Part shown: piece by piece, positions 40,655-50,579 of the stretch
How positions within the stretch are numbered: position 1 is the first letter of the stretch
Layout: every line of letters starts with the position of its first letter
Source of the DNA: Rhizobium sp. GN54
GTDB lineage: Bacteria > Pseudomonadota > Alphaproteobacteria > Rhizobiales > Rhizobiaceae
Assembly: GCF_021026345.1 (NCBI RefSeq)
Contig: NZ_JAJNCZ010000004.1
Location: forward strand, 1 to 64,000
Length of the DNA: 64,000 nt
Direction of reading: 5' to 3'
The notes under the pieces: generated by a model
Databases searched by the model: none
Told to the model about the DNA's origin: nothing
The model's input: only the letters and a program-made list of their open reading frames with translations
Made by a program: the position numbers and the translations under genes

Positions 40655-41303
40655 GGATGTGGGTGCGCATGACGGAATGCGCCAGAAGATCGTCCTTCAG
40701 CCGGAAGGCGTGCAGCAGGATGCGGTGATCGCTGTTGCTGCGATGGACCTCCTCCTCGTCGAACTGGTTGAAAGTCATCGTCAGCACGGCCAGATCCATC
40801 AGTTGCGTCGCGGTTCGCTCCGCATGGGGGAGGCCGGAGATCTGCAGGATGCGGAGATGAAGCTGGCGGTTGAGGGTGCTTCTGGACTGCGGCGCGGGGC
40901 TTTCGTCATGATCGCTTTCACGCTCCATCAGGTCGCAAAGGGCGGCAAGCTCCTCGATCTCCTCTTTCGTGATGCGCCTTGCCGCATGGGCCGCCGCCTG
41001 GGCTTCGATGTCGGCGCGGATGACGAAACTGGAATACAGTTCCTCGAAATTCCAGGGCCTGACGATCGCGCCGACATGAGGGCGCAGTTCGAGGAAGCCG
41101 TCGGCTGCTAGATTGCGCAGTGCCTCCCGGACCGGCGTCCGGCTTACGCCAAGCTCGGTTGCGATGGTGACTTCGCCAAGGCGTTCGCTGGGAGAAAAAC
41201 GGCCTGATAGTATGCAATCTCGTACATGGTCATAGGCGCGCTGCATGGCGGTCAAGCTGATTCCTGTTCTGGAGGATGATGCCTTGTCGTTATTTTTGCT
41301 CAC
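40608..41303 (-). CDS. GntR-family regulator, FCD (FadR) type
   Basis: This 231-residue regulator has a winged helix ([39 protein letters not shown]) and an FCD domain (SFVIRADIEAQAAAHAARRI; TLNRQLHLRILQISGL; SDHRILLHAFRLKDDLLAHSVMRTHI). It is divergent from the second TTT carrier and the lyase/LeuCD-like operon. The 148-base gap carries the 13-mer at 41336. Confidence 0.88.
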   Translation of the reverse strand: MSKNNDKASSSRTGISLTAMQRAYDHVRDCILSGRFSPSERLGEVTIATELGVSRTPVREALRNLAADGFLELRPHVGAIVRPWNFEELYSSFVIRADIEAQAAAHAARRITKEEIEELAALCDLMERESDHDESPAPQSRSTLNRQLHLRILQISGLPHAERTATQLMDLAVLTMTFNQFDEEEVHRSNSDHRILLHAFRLKDDLLAHSVMRTHILTAAAILRAGEETPQ

Positions 41304-41335
41304 TTTTCCCCCATTATCGGCTTCGATCGTTTCAA

Positions 41336-41348
41336 TGAAAAATTTTCA
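41336..41348. promoter_or_regulatory. Quasi-palindrome in GntR/TctC intergenic region
   Basis: TGAAAAATTTTCA is a perfect dyad around a single central base. The identical 13-mer lies at 50556-50568, just before the LacI gene at 50580. It may be a common operator linking the two clusters, but it is AT-rich and short. Confidence 0.35.
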
Positions 41349-41451
41349 ACGAGATGTTAGATGGTTGACGCAATGCATACAATCCTGCTCTTTTCAATTC
41401 GGCGATGTGGGAGCGTCGCCGATGACAGCAGTTGCGTGAAGGGAGGAACAC

Positions 41452-42450
41452 ATGCAATTCAGTCGCCGTACATTCCTGAAGATCGCAGGCGCGACGCCGA
41501 TCGCCGCCGGGCTGGGCGCGTTGCCGGTCCACGCGTCGGAAGCCTATCCCCACAGCAAATTGACCCTGCTCGTGCCCTTCGATGCAGGCGGTTCCGCCGA
41601 CCGGCTCGCCCGTGCCATCGCCCAGTTCCTGCCGTCCGAGCTCGGCGAGACGCCGGTGACGGTCGTCAATCGCTCCGGCGGGTCGGGCGCGCTCGGCTTC
41701 ACCTGGTTTTCCCGGCAGAAGGATGATGGTTCGGTCGCCATGGTGGCGCCGATCAATCCCTATCTCATCTCCGCGGTGTTGCGCGGCCAGGGCAACCTGA
41801 AATGGGACGACTTCCACCACATCAATGGCCAGTGGCAGGATTACTACGTCGTCCTGGTCAACAAAGCGCAGCCCTACGAGACGATGGAGAGCCTGCTCAA
41901 GGATATCCGCGAAAACCCGGGCAAGGTCAGCTGTGCGGTCATCCCGGGCGACGGCGGCCATCTTTCCGCGGTCATCATGCTGGACCGGCTCGGCATCCCG
42001 AAGGAAAACGTCAACTGGATCACCTATGACGGCGGCGGGCCGATGCGCACCGCGATCGCGGGCGACCAGGCAACGATGACCTTCATCTCCGCCCTCGGCA
42101 GCAACGTCATCGCCGATCAGGTTCGTCCCCTTGCGGTCTATCGCGACGAGCGCGACGATGCCCGTTGGCCGGCCCCCACGATCAACGAGGCGCTGAAACC
42201 GCTCAATGTCGAGGTGCCGGTGCTGGCGGCCGACCTTCGTTGCCTCTCGGTCCAGAAGACATTCGTCGAACGCCACCCGGACGTCTACGAGCAACTCGTG
42301 GCCGCCTACCGGCGCATGCTCGAGCGACAGGATTTCCGCGATTTCATCGCCAAGGGAGAGATCGGCGGCGACTGGATGGGGCCGGAAGCAACGGCGGCCT
42401 CCCTGAAGAAGAGCTACGAGATCTTCGAGCAGTATCTTCCGCAGCTCTGA
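41452..42450 (+). CDS. TTT transporter substrate-binding protein (TctC/Bug family)
   Basis: This 332-residue protein is exported by a twin-arginine leader (FSRRTFLKIAGATPIAAG, then LPVHASEA at about 22-29). The Bug fold shows LLVPFDAGGSADRLARAIA, VVNRSGGSGALGFTWFS and DQVRPLAVYRDERDDARWPAPTINEAL. The tail is longer than usual and rich in charged residues. It is the first gene of the operon that continues with TctB, TctA and the lyase/hydratase genes; the start has GGGAGG 8 bases upstream. Confidence 0.92.
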   Translation: MQFSRRTFLKIAGATPIAAGLGALPVHASEAYPHSKLTLLVPFDAGGSADRLARAIAQFLPSELGETPVTVVNRSGGSGALGFTWFSRQKDDGSVAMVAPINPYLISAVLRGQGNLKWDDFHHINGQWQDYYVVLVNKAQPYETMESLLKDIRENPGKVSCAVIPGDGGHLSAVIMLDRLGIPKENVNWITYDGGGPMRTAIAGDQATMTFISALGSNVIADQVRPLAVYRDERDDARWPAPTINEALKPLNVEVPVLAADLRCLSVQKTFVERHPDVYEQLVAAYRRMLERQDFRDFIAKGEIGGDWMGPEATAASLKKSYEIFEQYLPQL

Positions 42451-42471
42451 CGTAGCGACAGGATCGGAGCC

Positions 42472-42939
42472 ATGAACATCACCATCAACAGAGCGGGCCA
42501 TTTCGGCCTGCTCGTGATCTTCGCCGCATTCGTCATCTGGTTCACCCACAATGCCTGGGTCGCCAGTCCGACGACGATCAACATGCTGCTGATCGCGCCG
42601 ACGGCATTGCTGGCCCTGTGTCTCATCGTCGCGATTGCGGCGGGACTTGTCCTGCATCCGGAGCGGGATGCCAACGGTCCGGAGGACGAAGGCGACGGTT
42701 CGTTGCGCCAGCGGTTTGGCGTTCCTATCGGCTGTCTCGCGCTGGCGCTCTATGTCCTCAGCCTTGAGACGATCGGCTACGACATTGCAGGGGTTCTATT
42801 CTGTGCCGCAACGATGGTGCTGATGGGCAAGCGCAACCTGCTTGTCATCGTTCTCTATTCCTTCCTCGTCGGTTTCGGTCCTGTCTGGATCCTGCAGCAC
42901 CCGATGGGGGTTCCGGTTCATTCCCTGATCCTGGAGTAG
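42472..42939 (+). CDS. TTT transporter small permease (TctB family)
   Basis: This 155-residue protein has four hydrophobic spans (about 8-28, 40-62, 82-102 and 118-140) and the typical small size and hydrophobicity profile of TctB. It lies 21 bases after TctC and 4 bases before TctA. Confidence 0.85.
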   Translation: MNITINRAGHFGLLVIFAAFVIWFTHNAWVASPTTINMLLIAPTALLALCLIVAIAAGLVLHPERDANGPEDEGDGSLRQRFGVPIGCLALALYVLSLETIGYDIAGVLFCAATMVLMGKRNLLVIVLYSFLVGFGPVWILQHPMGVPVHSLILE

Positions 42940-42943
42940 TGGG

Positions 42944-44482
42944 ATGCTCGATTTCCAAGCCATTCTGGACGCCTTCACCTTATTGTTCTCCATGCCCATG
43001 GCATGGGTCGTCGTTCCGCTCGGTATCTTCATCGGCCTCGTCTTCGGAGCCATTCCGGGCCTCTCCGTTCCGATCGCGATGGCGATTTTCCTGCCGATGA
43101 CGCTGTATATGGACTTCCTGGAGTCCATTCTTTTCCTGACGGCGATCTTCACCGGCGGCGGTTTCGGCGGTTCGATACCTGCAATCCTGATGAACGTCCC
43201 CGGGACGTCTGCGGCCATCGCGACGTGTTTTGACGGCTATCCGATGGCGAAGAAGGGGCAGCACAACCGGGCGCTCGGGCTTGCGCTCAGTGCTTCCACC
43301 GTCGGCACGGCATTCGGCTACCTCATGCTGCTCGTCATTCTCGAGCCGCTATCGCATGTCGTCCTGAAGCTCGGCCCCGCCGAACTGTTTCTCGTCGCAG
43401 TCATCGGCCTGCTGCTGATCGGGCTGATGACGGACGGGCGCTTCTGGCGGGCGATCGCGGCGGGCGCGCTTGGCGTCCTCCTCGCGCTCATCGGCATGAG
43501 TTCGGCGGGTACGGAGCGCGGTACGTTCGGCTCGCTCTATCTCCTGGACGGCGTCGACACGAACGCGGCCATGATCGGCCTTTTCGCGGCGTCCGAACTC
43601 TTCCTTCTCGTCAAGAGCGACTATCTCGTCAAGGACCAGGAGAGCCGTCGGGTCAGCACCCGCGAGATCATCAGCGGCTTCTTCGCCATCGGCGGCAATT
43701 CGGTGACCCTGCTGCGCGGTTCCGTACTCGGCGCGGGGCTGGGCGTCATCCCGGGCCTCGGATCCTCGATCGCCAATCTCGTATCCTACAGTGTGACGAA
43801 GCGGTTCTCGAAAAATCCGGACAGTTTCGGCAAGGGCAACCCCGACGGCGTGGTTGCTGCCGAATCCGCCAATTCCTCCTCGGAGGGCGGATCAATGGTC
43901 GGGCTTCTGGCGCTCGGCATTCCTTCGAGCGCTGCGACCGCCATCATGCTCAGCGCGTTTTCGGTGCACAACATCACCGGGGGGCCGCGCTTCATATCCG
44001 ACCAGAAGGACGTCGTATACGCGATTATTGCGGGCAACCTGATCCAGGCCATCATCCTCGCCGTGATCGGTGTCGTTTTCATCCGCTTCGTCGTCTACAT
44101 CGTTCGCGTGCCGTTGGCCTACCTTCTGCCGCCGATCGTCATCTGCACGGCGCTCGGTTCCTATGCGCTGACGACCAGTATCAGCGGCCCGGTGACGCTT
44201 CTGGTCTTTTCGATCCTGGGCGTCTTGATGAAGCGCTACGGCTATTCCGTCGTCGCCATGGTGATCGGCCTTCTGCTCGGCCTGATGATGGAGGGCAACC
44301 TCGTCCGCACCTGGCAGCTTGGCGGCGGAAGCCTTTGGCCCCTGATCGAGCGTCCGATCTCGATTGCCATGCTGGCCCTGATCATCATCTCCGTCGGCGC
44401 GGCCCTCTACGGCTCATGGAAGCGCCGGCAGGATCGTTCCTCCCTGCTGCCGGGCGAAGAACTCGCCGGCCGGGATGCCTAA
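42944..44482 (+). CDS. TTT transporter large permease (TctA family)
   Basis: This 512-residue, about 12-span permease carries the TctA motifs FGAIPGLSVPIAMAIFLPM (near 30), GGFGGSIPAILMNVPGTSAAIATCFDGYPMAKKGQ, GAGLGVIPGLGSSIANLVSY and GVVAAESANSSSEGGSMVGLLALGIPSSAATAIML. Its sequence differs clearly from the TctA at 33685, so the two carriers are not recent duplicates. Confidence 0.94.
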   Translation: MLDFQAILDAFTLLFSMPMAWVVVPLGIFIGLVFGAIPGLSVPIAMAIFLPMTLYMDFLESILFLTAIFTGGGFGGSIPAILMNVPGTSAAIATCFDGYPMAKKGQHNRALGLALSASTVGTAFGYLMLLVILEPLSHVVLKLGPAELFLVAVIGLLLIGLMTDGRFWRAIAAGALGVLLALIGMSSAGTERGTFGSLYLLDGVDTNAAMIGLFAASELFLLVKSDYLVKDQESRRVSTREIISGFFAIGGNSVTLLRGSVLGAGLGVIPGLGSSIANLVSYSVTKRFSKNPDSFGKGNPDGVVAAESANSSSEGGSMVGLLALGIPSSAATAIMLSAFSVHNITGGPRFISDQKDVVYAIIAGNLIQAIILAVIGVVFIRFVVYIVRVPLAYLLPPIVICTALGSYALTTSISGPVTLLVFSILGVLMKRYGYSVVAMVIGLLLGLMMEGNLVRTWQLGGGSLWPLIERPISIAMLALIIISVGAALYGSWKRRQDRSSLLPGEELAGRDA

Positions 44483-44519
44483 CCCCACGTTTCAATTCCC
44501 ATTTCTGAAGGAGAAGCCC

Positions 44520-45383
44520 ATGTCCGACCCACGGCTCAAACAGGCGATCGCCACCGGCGAATTCGTTGTCGCTCCCGGCGTGTTCGACCTCATTTCCGCG
44601 CTGATGGCCAATTCGATGGACTTCAAGGCGCTCTATGTGACGGGTTACGGCACGGTCGCATCCTATCTCGGCGTGCCGGATGCCGGCATCGCCACCTATC
44701 GCGACATGCTCGAGCGGATCGCGCAGATCTGCAAGCGCACCGAAAAGCCGATCATCGCCGATGCGGATACGGGCTATGGCGGGCTTCTGAACGTCCGCAC
44801 GACGGTGGAGGGATATGAGGCCGCGGGCGTCACCGCGATCCAGATCGAGGACCAGGAATTTCCCAAGAAATGCGGCCATACGCCCTTCCGGCGGGTCATC
44901 CCGACCGCCGACATGCAGCGCAAGATCGAGGTCGCGGCCAAGGCGCGCAAGTCCGACGATTTCTTGATCATCGCGCGGACCGACAGCCGCACCTCGCTCG
45001 GCATCGAGGAGGCGATCCGGCGTGGCCAGGCCTATGCCGAGGCCGGAGCGGATGTCGTCTTCGTCGAATCGCCGGAAAGCGAACAGGAAATGATCGACGC
45101 CGCCAACGCCATCAAGGCGCCGATGTTCGCCAACATGGTCAATGGCGGGCGCACGCCGCTCCTGTCGGCCGATCGGCTGAAAGAGATGGGATACGCCATC
45201 GCCATCCATCCCGCGGTCGGGTTCCTGGCCGTCACGCGTGCGCTGGAAAAGGCCTATGGCGACCTGCTCGCCAAGGGCATCACGAGCAGCGACATCGATC
45301 TCTATTCCTTCGCCGAAATGAACAAGCTCCTCGGTTTCGAGGACATCTGGTCGTTCGAGAAGGAATGGGCGGAAGCCGTCTAG
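44520..45383 (+). CDS. Isocitrate lyase/PEP mutase-family C-C lyase
   Basis: This 287-residue TIM-barrel enzyme of the isocitrate lyase/PEP mutase superfamily carries [25 protein letters not shown], the metal-binding ADADTGYGG (near 80) and the catalytic loop KKCGH with C118. A cysteine in this loop marks true lyases (isocitrate, methylisocitrate, dimethylmalate lyase) and argues against oxaloacetate decarboxylase or PEP mutase. It follows a carboxylate carrier and precedes LeuC/LeuD-like subunits, so it probably splits a 2-hydroxy di/tricarboxylate made by that hydro-lyase. The ATG at 44520 has GGAG 8 bases upstream; ATG 44475 overlaps tctA and was rejected. Confidence 0.88.
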   Translation: MSDPRLKQAIATGEFVVAPGVFDLISALMANSMDFKALYVTGYGTVASYLGVPDAGIATYRDMLERIAQICKRTEKPIIADADTGYGGLLNVRTTVEGYEAAGVTAIQIEDQEFPKKCGHTPFRRVIPTADMQRKIEVAAKARKSDDFLIIARTDSRTSLGIEEAIRRGQAYAEAGADVVFVESPESEQEMIDAANAIKAPMFANMVNGGRTPLLSADRLKEMGYAIAIHPAVGFLAVTRALEKAYGDLLAKGITSSDIDLYSFAEMNKLLGFEDIWSFEKEWAEAV

Positions 45384-45399
45384 GATCGGATGCCTCGGG

Positions 45400-46815
45400 A
45401 TGAACGCGCCACGCACCCTCTATGAGAAACTGTGGGACAGCCATGTCGTCCGTCCGATGTCGGACGATACTGCGCTGCTCTATGTCGATCGCCACCTGCT
45501 GCATGAGGTGTCGACGCCGCAATCCTTCGTCGCGCTCGACAAGCGCGGCTGCGGCGTCCATCGGCCGGCCGCCAATCTGGCGGTTCCCGACCATTCGGTG
45601 CCCACACGTCATCGCGACCGCCCGATCGCCGATCCGCAGGCGAGGGCGCAGGCGGCGCGGCTGGTCGAGAATGTCGAGCGGTACGGCATTCCCTTCATTC
45701 CGCTGGACGATATCCGGCAGGGCATCGTGCACGTGATGGGTCCGGAGCAGGGCTTCACACTGCCGGGCATGACGCTCGCATGCGGCGACAGCCATACCAC
45801 GACGCATGGGGCCTTCGGCACGCTCGCCTTCGGCGTCGGCGCCTCCGAATGCGGGATCGTCATGGCCGCGCAGGCGCTGGTGCAGCGCAAGGCGCGCACC
45901 ATGGCGGTGCGGATCGAAGGCTCGCTGCCGCCCGGCGTCGGGGCGAAGGACGTGGCGCTGGCCTTCATCGCCAGGGTGGGCGTCAACGGCGCTGTCGGCC
46001 ATGCCATCGAATACATGGGGCCGGTCGTGCGCGGTTTCTCGATGGAAGCGCGCATGACGCTCTGCAACATGGCGATCGAGGCAGGCGCGCGCGTGGCGCT
46101 GGTGGCGCCCGACGACGTCACCTTCGACTGGCTCAAGGGCCGCCCCATGGCGCCGCAGGGCGATCTTTGGGAACAGGCGGTGTCCTGTTGGCGCAGCCTG
46201 CCCAGCGACGAGAATGCTGCCTTCGACCGGGAAGTCACGCTCGATGCCGGCGAGATTGCGCCGCATGTCACCTGGGGCACATCACCCGAAGACACGATCG
46301 CGATCGACCAGCCGGTGCCCGATCCGGCAGCGGTCATGGACGAGCAGCGCCGGGGCCGACTGCAGCGGGCGCTCGCCTATATGGACCTGGAGCCCGGAAA
46401 GCCGATCGAGGGAACGCCGGTCGACATGGTGTTCATCGGGTCCTGCACCAACGGGCGGCTGGTGGATCTCGAGGCGGCGGCCGATGTCGTAAGGGGACGC
46501 AGGGTTGCGCCCCATGTGCAGGCGCTGGTCGTGCCCGGATCGGGCCTCGTGAAGAGGGCCGCCGAAGAGAAGGGGCTGGATCGTATCTTTATCGAAGCCG
46601 GCTTCGAATGGCGCGAAGCGGGATGCTCGATGTGCGTGGCGATGAACGAGGACCGGCTGAAGCCCGGCCAGCGCTGTGCCTCGACCTCCAACCGCAATTT
46701 CGAAGGCAGGCAGGGACGGGGCGGGCGCACGCATCTTCTCTCGCCGGCGATGGCGGCGGCCGCGGCCATAACCGGGACGCTGACCGACATCCGCAAGCTG
46801 GAGGCCATGTCGTGA
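45400..46815 (+). CDS. LeuC-like hydro-lyase large subunit (aconitase family)
   Basis: This 471-residue protein is closest in layout to 3-isopropylmalate dehydratase large subunit. The [4Fe-4S] ligands are in GSCTNGR (C349) and AGCSMC (C409, C412). [22 protein letters not shown] and the LeuC-type [20 protein letters not shown] are intact, so it should be active. The genomic setting (carboxylate carrier, C-C lyase, dehydrogenase, no other leu genes) argues against leucine biosynthesis and for a catabolic hydratase, for example for citraconate/dimethylmaleate-type acids. It overlaps the small-subunit gene by four bases. Confidence 0.88.
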   Translation: MNAPRTLYEKLWDSHVVRPMSDDTALLYVDRHLLHEVSTPQSFVALDKRGCGVHRPAANLAVPDHSVPTRHRDRPIADPQARAQAARLVENVERYGIPFIPLDDIRQGIVHVMGPEQGFTLPGMTLACGDSHTTTHGAFGTLAFGVGASECGIVMAAQALVQRKARTMAVRIEGSLPPGVGAKDVALAFIARVGVNGAVGHAIEYMGPVVRGFSMEARMTLCNMAIEAGARVALVAPDDVTFDWLKGRPMAPQGDLWEQAVSCWRSLPSDENAAFDREVTLDAGEIAPHVTWGTSPEDTIAIDQPVPDPAAVMDEQRRGRLQRALAYMDLEPGKPIEGTPVDMVFIGSCTNGRLVDLEAAADVVRGRRVAPHVQALVVPGSGLVKRAAEEKGLDRIFIEAGFEWREAGCSMCVAMNEDRLKPGQRCASTSNRNFEGRQGRGGRTHLLSPAMAAAAAITGTLTDIRKLEAMS

Positions 46816-47429
46816 GTGAACCGCTAGTCCGCATCGCTTCGCAGGCGATCTCGCTGCCCGACCCGAACGTCGATACGGACATCATCTTTCCGGCGCGGTT
46901 TCTCTTGAAAATCGACCGTGACGGCATGGCCGACTGTCTGTTCCACGACCGTCGCTTCGACGCCGATGGCGTCCTGCAGGAGGCATTTCCGTTCAACCGG
47001 CCGGACCGGCAAACGGCGCAATTCCTTGTGGCCGGTCCCGGCTTCGGCTGCGGTTCGTCGCGCGAGCAGGCGGTATGGGCGCTGACCGATTGGGGCATCC
47101 GCGTCGTGATCGCGCCGGATTTCGGCGACATCTTTTCCGGCAATGCCGCCAAGAACGGGCTTCTGCTTATCCGCATGGATGCCGGGCGCACGGCAGCGCT
47201 CGCAGCGAAAGCGGAGCGCGGCGCGATCTTCTCGGTCGATGTGCCCGCACGCAGGTTCACGGTCGACAACGAGGAGGTCTGTCGCCTCGATCTCAGCGAT
47301 GCCATGGCGGAGGCCTTCATCGAGGGCTGGGAAGAGATCGACGTGATCCTGAACCGCGAACGGGAGCATATCGCTTCCTTCGAGGCGGGTCATCGATCAC
47401 GCCAGCCATGGCTGTTTGCCAATGAGTAA
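46812..47429 (+). CDS. LeuD-like hydro-lyase small subunit
   Basis: This 205-residue swivel-domain subunit carries [16 protein letters not shown] (near 15), the substrate loop [44 protein letters not shown] (about 75-118) and a LeuD-length C-terminus. The GTG start at 46812 sits on the LeuC-like stop (GTGA). Together the two make one heterodimeric Fe-S hydro-lyase. Confidence 0.88.
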   Translation: MSEPLVRIASQAISLPDPNVDTDIIFPARFLLKIDRDGMADCLFHDRRFDADGVLQEAFPFNRPDRQTAQFLVAGPGFGCGSSREQAVWALTDWGIRVVIAPDFGDIFSGNAAKNGLLLIRMDAGRTAALAAKAERGAIFSVDVPARRFTVDNEEVCRLDLSDAMAEAFIEGWEEIDVILNREREHIASFEAGHRSRQPWLFANE

Positions 47430-47439
47430 GGAGACAGGA

Positions 47440-48369
47440 ATGAATGCGATCAGGACAGTTGCCGTCGTCGGTGCCGGTCTGGTGGGGCAGGGCTGGGCAA
47501 TCGTCTTCGCGCGCGCCGGCATGGACGTCGCTATCTTCGACGCACGCGAGAAGGCCGAAGCCGTCATCGGTGCGCAGATCGAGAAGGCGGTCGGCGATCT
47601 GGCGGCAGGCGGCCTTTGCGATGATCCGGCTTCGCTCCTGTCGCGCATCCGGTTTGCTACCAGCCTTCAGGACGCGGTCGCAAGCTGCGACTACGTCCAG
47701 GAGTCGGCCTTCGAGCGGATCGATGTCAAGGTTGATGTCAGCCGGGCCATCGATGCTGCGCTTCCCGCCCATGCCTTCGTCGGCAGCTCCACCTCGGGCT
47801 TTCCGGGCTCCGATTTCTATGCGGATTGCGGGAACCGCGCGCGCATGATGGTCGTGCATCCGGTCAATCCGCCGCATCTCGTACCCCTGGTCGAAATCGT
47901 GCCGACACCCTGGACCGCACCCGAGGTGGCCGCACGGGCACGCGAGCTGATGGAACAGGTCGGGCAATCCGCTGTCTCGCTCTCGCGCGAAGTGCCGGGC
48001 TTCATCCTGAACAGGCTGCAGGGCGCGCTTCTGGACGAGGCCTTCGCGCTCTTTGCCGAAGGCTATGCGACAGCCGACGATATAGACCGCACGGTGCGCG
48101 ACGGGCTTGGCCTGCGGTGGGCATTCATGGGGCCTTTCGAGACCATCGATCTCAATGCGCCAAAAGGGCTGGCCGACTATGCGGAGCGTCTTGGGCCGAT
48201 GTATTCCGGCTTTGCCGAACAGCGCAAGGCGAACCGGGACTGGGTGCCGGAAGCCGTAGTGCGCGCCGACGCCGAGCGGCGCCGGGTGCTGCCGGCCGGC
48301 GCGCTCGAGGACCGGCGATCCTGGCGCGACGACATGCTGATGCGGATGGTCAGGGCGAAGCGCGGATGA
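47440..48369 (+). CDS. 3-hydroxyacyl-CoA dehydrogenase-family enzyme (lambda-crystallin/L-gulonate 3-dehydrogenase-like)
   Basis: This 309-residue NAD-dependent enzyme has a Rossmann motif AVVGAGLVGQGWAIVFARAG (about 6-25), the second-domain active-site stretch MVVHPVNPPHLVPLVEIVPT (catalytic His/Glu) and FILNRLQGALLDEAFAL. It lacks a crotonase domain, so it is a stand-alone dehydrogenase. Relatives oxidise L-gulonate, carnitine or 3-hydroxyacyl-CoA at C3. AAGGAG 6 bases before the ATG at 47440 fixes the start; it lies 10 bases after the LeuD-like gene and ends the operon. Confidence 0.85.
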   Translation: MNAIRTVAVVGAGLVGQGWAIVFARAGMDVAIFDAREKAEAVIGAQIEKAVGDLAAGGLCDDPASLLSRIRFATSLQDAVASCDYVQESAFERIDVKVDVSRAIDAALPAHAFVGSSTSGFPGSDFYADCGNRARMMVVHPVNPPHLVPLVEIVPTPWTAPEVAARARELMEQVGQSAVSLSREVPGFILNRLQGALLDEAFALFAEGYATADDIDRTVRDGLGLRWAFMGPFETIDLNAPKGLADYAERLGPMYSGFAEQRKANRDWVPEAVVRADAERRRVLPAGALEDRRSWRDDMLMRMVRAKRG

Positions 48370-48425
48370 GACGCGGTGGCGGCGGGCGGTCCCACGCAAT
48401 CGGTCAATATCAGTGCAGGTTGGTA

Positions 48426-49178
48426 TCAGTCGGCCGTCCATCCGCCATCGATCAGGAGAGACGCCCCCGTCATCAGGGAAGACGCGTCTGAGGCGAGAAA
48501 GACGGCGGCGCCGACGAGATCGGACGGCTGCCCCAGGCGGCCGAGCTTGATCTTCGACAGTGTCTGCCGGCGAAACTCCTCATTGTCCAGGAAGGGTGCG
48601 GTCATCGGCGTTTCGATGAAGGTCGGGCAGATGGTGTTGATCCGGATGCCGACCGGGCCGAGCTCCACCGCCAGGGCTCTGGTGAAGCCCTCGATCGCCC
48701 ATTTCGAGCCGCAATAGAGCGTTCTATTGGCGCCGCCGACATGCCCCATCTGCGACGACATGTTGATGACCGAACCCCGAACCGCGCCGGCCGCCATGAC
48801 GGCCGTCACCGCTTTCGCCGCGAAGATGGCCGCCTTGGTGTTCAGCCCGAAGACGGCGTCATAGTCTTCCTCCGTCACCTCCGAGAGCGGCTTTGGCCGG
48901 TTCGTCCCGGCATTGTTGACGAACACGTCGAAGGCGGGCTGCGCCTCGATCCGGTCCCGAAAACCGGGAATATCGGTGACATCGCAGACCAGCGGGGTGG
49001 CCCTGAGCCCTCGGGCGGCGAGCTCGGCGCAGGCGGTTTCTATCTCGTCGCGCGACCGGGCGCAGAGCGTGACCTGCGCGCCCGCCTCGGCAAGGCCTTC
49101 GGCAATCGCCCGGCCGATGCCGCGGCCGGCGCCGGTGACCAGCGCGCGCTTGCCGGTGAGATCGAAGAGGCCGCTCAT
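48426..49178 (-). CDS. Short-chain dehydrogenase/reductase
   Basis: This 250-residue classical SDR has [19 protein letters not shown] (about 14-32), [21 protein letters not shown] (Ser) and YCGSK (Tyr-x-x-x-Lys), ending IDGGWTAD. It overlaps the HisD-family gene by ATGA, so the two oxidoreductases act in one pathway, on neighbouring hydroxyl groups or on stereoisomers. It is near gluconate 5-dehydrogenase-type SDRs in pattern; the substrate is unknown. Confidence 0.88.
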   Translation of the reverse strand: MSGLFDLTGKRALVTGAGRGIGRAIAEGLAEAGAQVTLCARSRDEIETACAELAARGLRATPLVCDVTDIPGFRDRIEAQPAFDVFVNNAGTNRPKPLSEVTEEDYDAVFGLNTKAAIFAAKAVTAVMAAGAVRGSVINMSSQMGHVGGANRTLYCGSKWAIEGFTRALAVELGPVGIRINTICPTFIETPMTAPFLDNEEFRRQTLSKIKLGRLGQPSDLVGAAVFLASDASSLMTGASLLIDGGWTAD

Positions 49179-50485
49179 TCGGCGGCTTCGCCATAGGCGA
49201 CGTTCTGGCCGCCATAGCGGCGGACGCGGAGATTGGCCTGCTCGGCGTGGCCGACGAAGCCCTCGAGCATGCAGAGCCGCGAACAATAGGCGCCGATCTC
49301 GGCGGCAGCGGCGTCGGTCGTGACCCTCTGGTAGGAATGGGTCTTCAGGAACTTACCGACCCACAGGCCGCCGGTATAACGCCCGGCCTTCCTGGTCGGC
49401 AGCGTGTGATTGGTGCCGATGACCTTGTCGCCGTTGGCGACATTGGTGCGCGGTCCGAGGAAGAGCGCGCCGTAGGAATGCATGTGTTCCAGGAACCAGT
49501 CGTCGCGGTCTGTCATCACCTGCACGTGCTCGGAGGCGATCTCGTTGGCGACATCCAGCATCTCCTCGTAGCTGTCGCAGACGATCACCTCGCCATAGTC
49601 GCGCCAGGAGGCGGATGCGGTCTCCGCCGTCGGCAGGATCTTGAGGATGCGTTCGATCTCCGCAAGCGTCGCCGTCGCGAGCTTCTCGGAGTTGGTGACG
49701 AGAACGGCGGGCGAATTGTAGCCGTGCTCGGCCTGCCCCAGGAGGTCGGTCGCGCAGATCTCGGCATCGACCGTGTCGTCGGCGATGACCATCGTCTCGG
49801 TGGGGCCGGCGAAGAGATCGATGCCGACGCGGCCGTAAAGCTGGCGCTTGGCTTCGGCGACGAAGGCGTTGCCGGGGCCGACGAGCATGTCGACCGGGCG
49901 GATCGTCTCCGTCCCGAGCGCCATCGCGCCGATCGCCTGGATGCCGCCGAGCACGTAGATCTCGTGGGCGCCGCCAAGATGCATCGCGGCGACGATCGCC
50001 GGGTGGGGCATGCCCTTCTGCGCCGGCGCGGCGGCGGCGATGCGCGGCACGCCGGCGACCGAGGCGGTCAGCACCGACATATGCGCCGAAGCCACCATCG
50101 GGAACTTGCCGCCCGGAACATAGCAGCCCACGGACTGCACCGGGATGTTGCGGTGGCCGAGGATGACGCCCGGCATCGTTTCGACCTCGATATCGGTCAT
50201 CGAGGCCTTCTGGGCCTCGGCGAAACGGCGGATCTGCGCCTGCGCGAAGCGGATGTCGGCCATGTCCCGGTCGGAGACCCTGTTCATCGCGGCTTCGACC
50301 TCCGACGGGGCCAGCCTGAAGGACGCGGGCGAGAAGTTGTCGAACTTCGCCGACAGATCGCGCACCGCGGCATCGCCGCGTGTCTCGATGTCCTTGAGCG
50401 TCGTCTCGACGAACGACCTCACTTTCGCGTCGTCGTCCGCGCGTTCGGCTGCGGGCTTGCCCTGCTTCAGATATCGAATGGCCAT
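49175..50485 (-). CDS. HisD-family dehydrogenase, catabolic (sulfopropanediol dehydrogenase HpsN-like)
   Basis: This 436-residue protein of the histidinol dehydrogenase fold oxidises a primary alcohol to an acid in two NAD-dependent steps. Zinc and catalytic sites are kept: [12 protein letters not shown] (Gln, His), ASEHVQVMT (Glu-His), [14 protein letters not shown] (Asp) and EGFVGHAEQ (His). The loop [23 protein letters not shown] and the ending differ from biosynthetic HisD. No his genes are near; its partners are an SDR, a LacI regulator and a TRAP carrier. That setting fits the HpsN group, which oxidises 2,3-dihydroxypropane-1-sulfonate. Sulfolactate lyase genes are not seen, so the sulfonate assignment is only a hypothesis. 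Confidence 0.85.
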   Translation of the reverse strand: MAIRYLKQGKPAAERADDDAKVRSFVETTLKDIETRGDAAVRDLSAKFDNFSPASFRLAPSEVEAAMNRVSDRDMADIRFAQAQIRRFAEAQKASMTDIEVETMPGVILGHRNIPVQSVGCYVPGGKFPMVASAHMSVLTASVAGVPRIAAAAPAQKGMPHPAIVAAMHLGGAHEIYVLGGIQAIGAMALGTETIRPVDMLVGPGNAFVAEAKRQLYGRVGIDLFAGPTETMVIADDTVDAEICATDLLGQAEHGYNSPAVLVTNSEKLATATLAEIERILKILPTAETASASWRDYGEVIVCDSYEEMLDVANEIASEHVQVMTDRDDWFLEHMHSYGALFLGPRTNVANGDKVIGTNHTLPTRKAGRYTGGLWVGKFLKTHSYQRVTTDAAAAEIGAYCSRLCMLEGFVGHAEQANLRVRRYGGQNVAYGEAAE

Positions 50486-50555
50486 GACGGGTACCTCCCT
50501 TTTGGCGACAGAGCTAATGTGCTAGCGATGACGATTGCAAGTTTTCATCGGCGTT

Positions 50556-50568
50556 TGAAAAATTTTCA
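50556..50568. promoter_or_regulatory. Quasi-palindrome upstream of LacI gene
   Basis: TGAAAAATTTTCA, identical to the element at 41336-41348, lies 12 bases before the LacI TTG start within the 94-base divergent gap to the HisD-family gene. It is a plausible autoregulatory operator. Confidence 0.4.
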
Positions 50569-50579
50569 CGGAGGCGGGT

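Noticed and set aside
45400-47429. Leucine biosynthesis leuCD
   Set aside because: Operon partners are a TTT carrier, an isocitrate lyase-family lyase and a hydroxyacyl-CoA-type dehydrogenase; leuA and leuB are absent.
49175-50485. Histidine biosynthesis hisD
   Set aside because: No other his genes are present; it is coupled to an SDR and surrounded by transport and LacI genes, so a catabolic paralogue is more likely.
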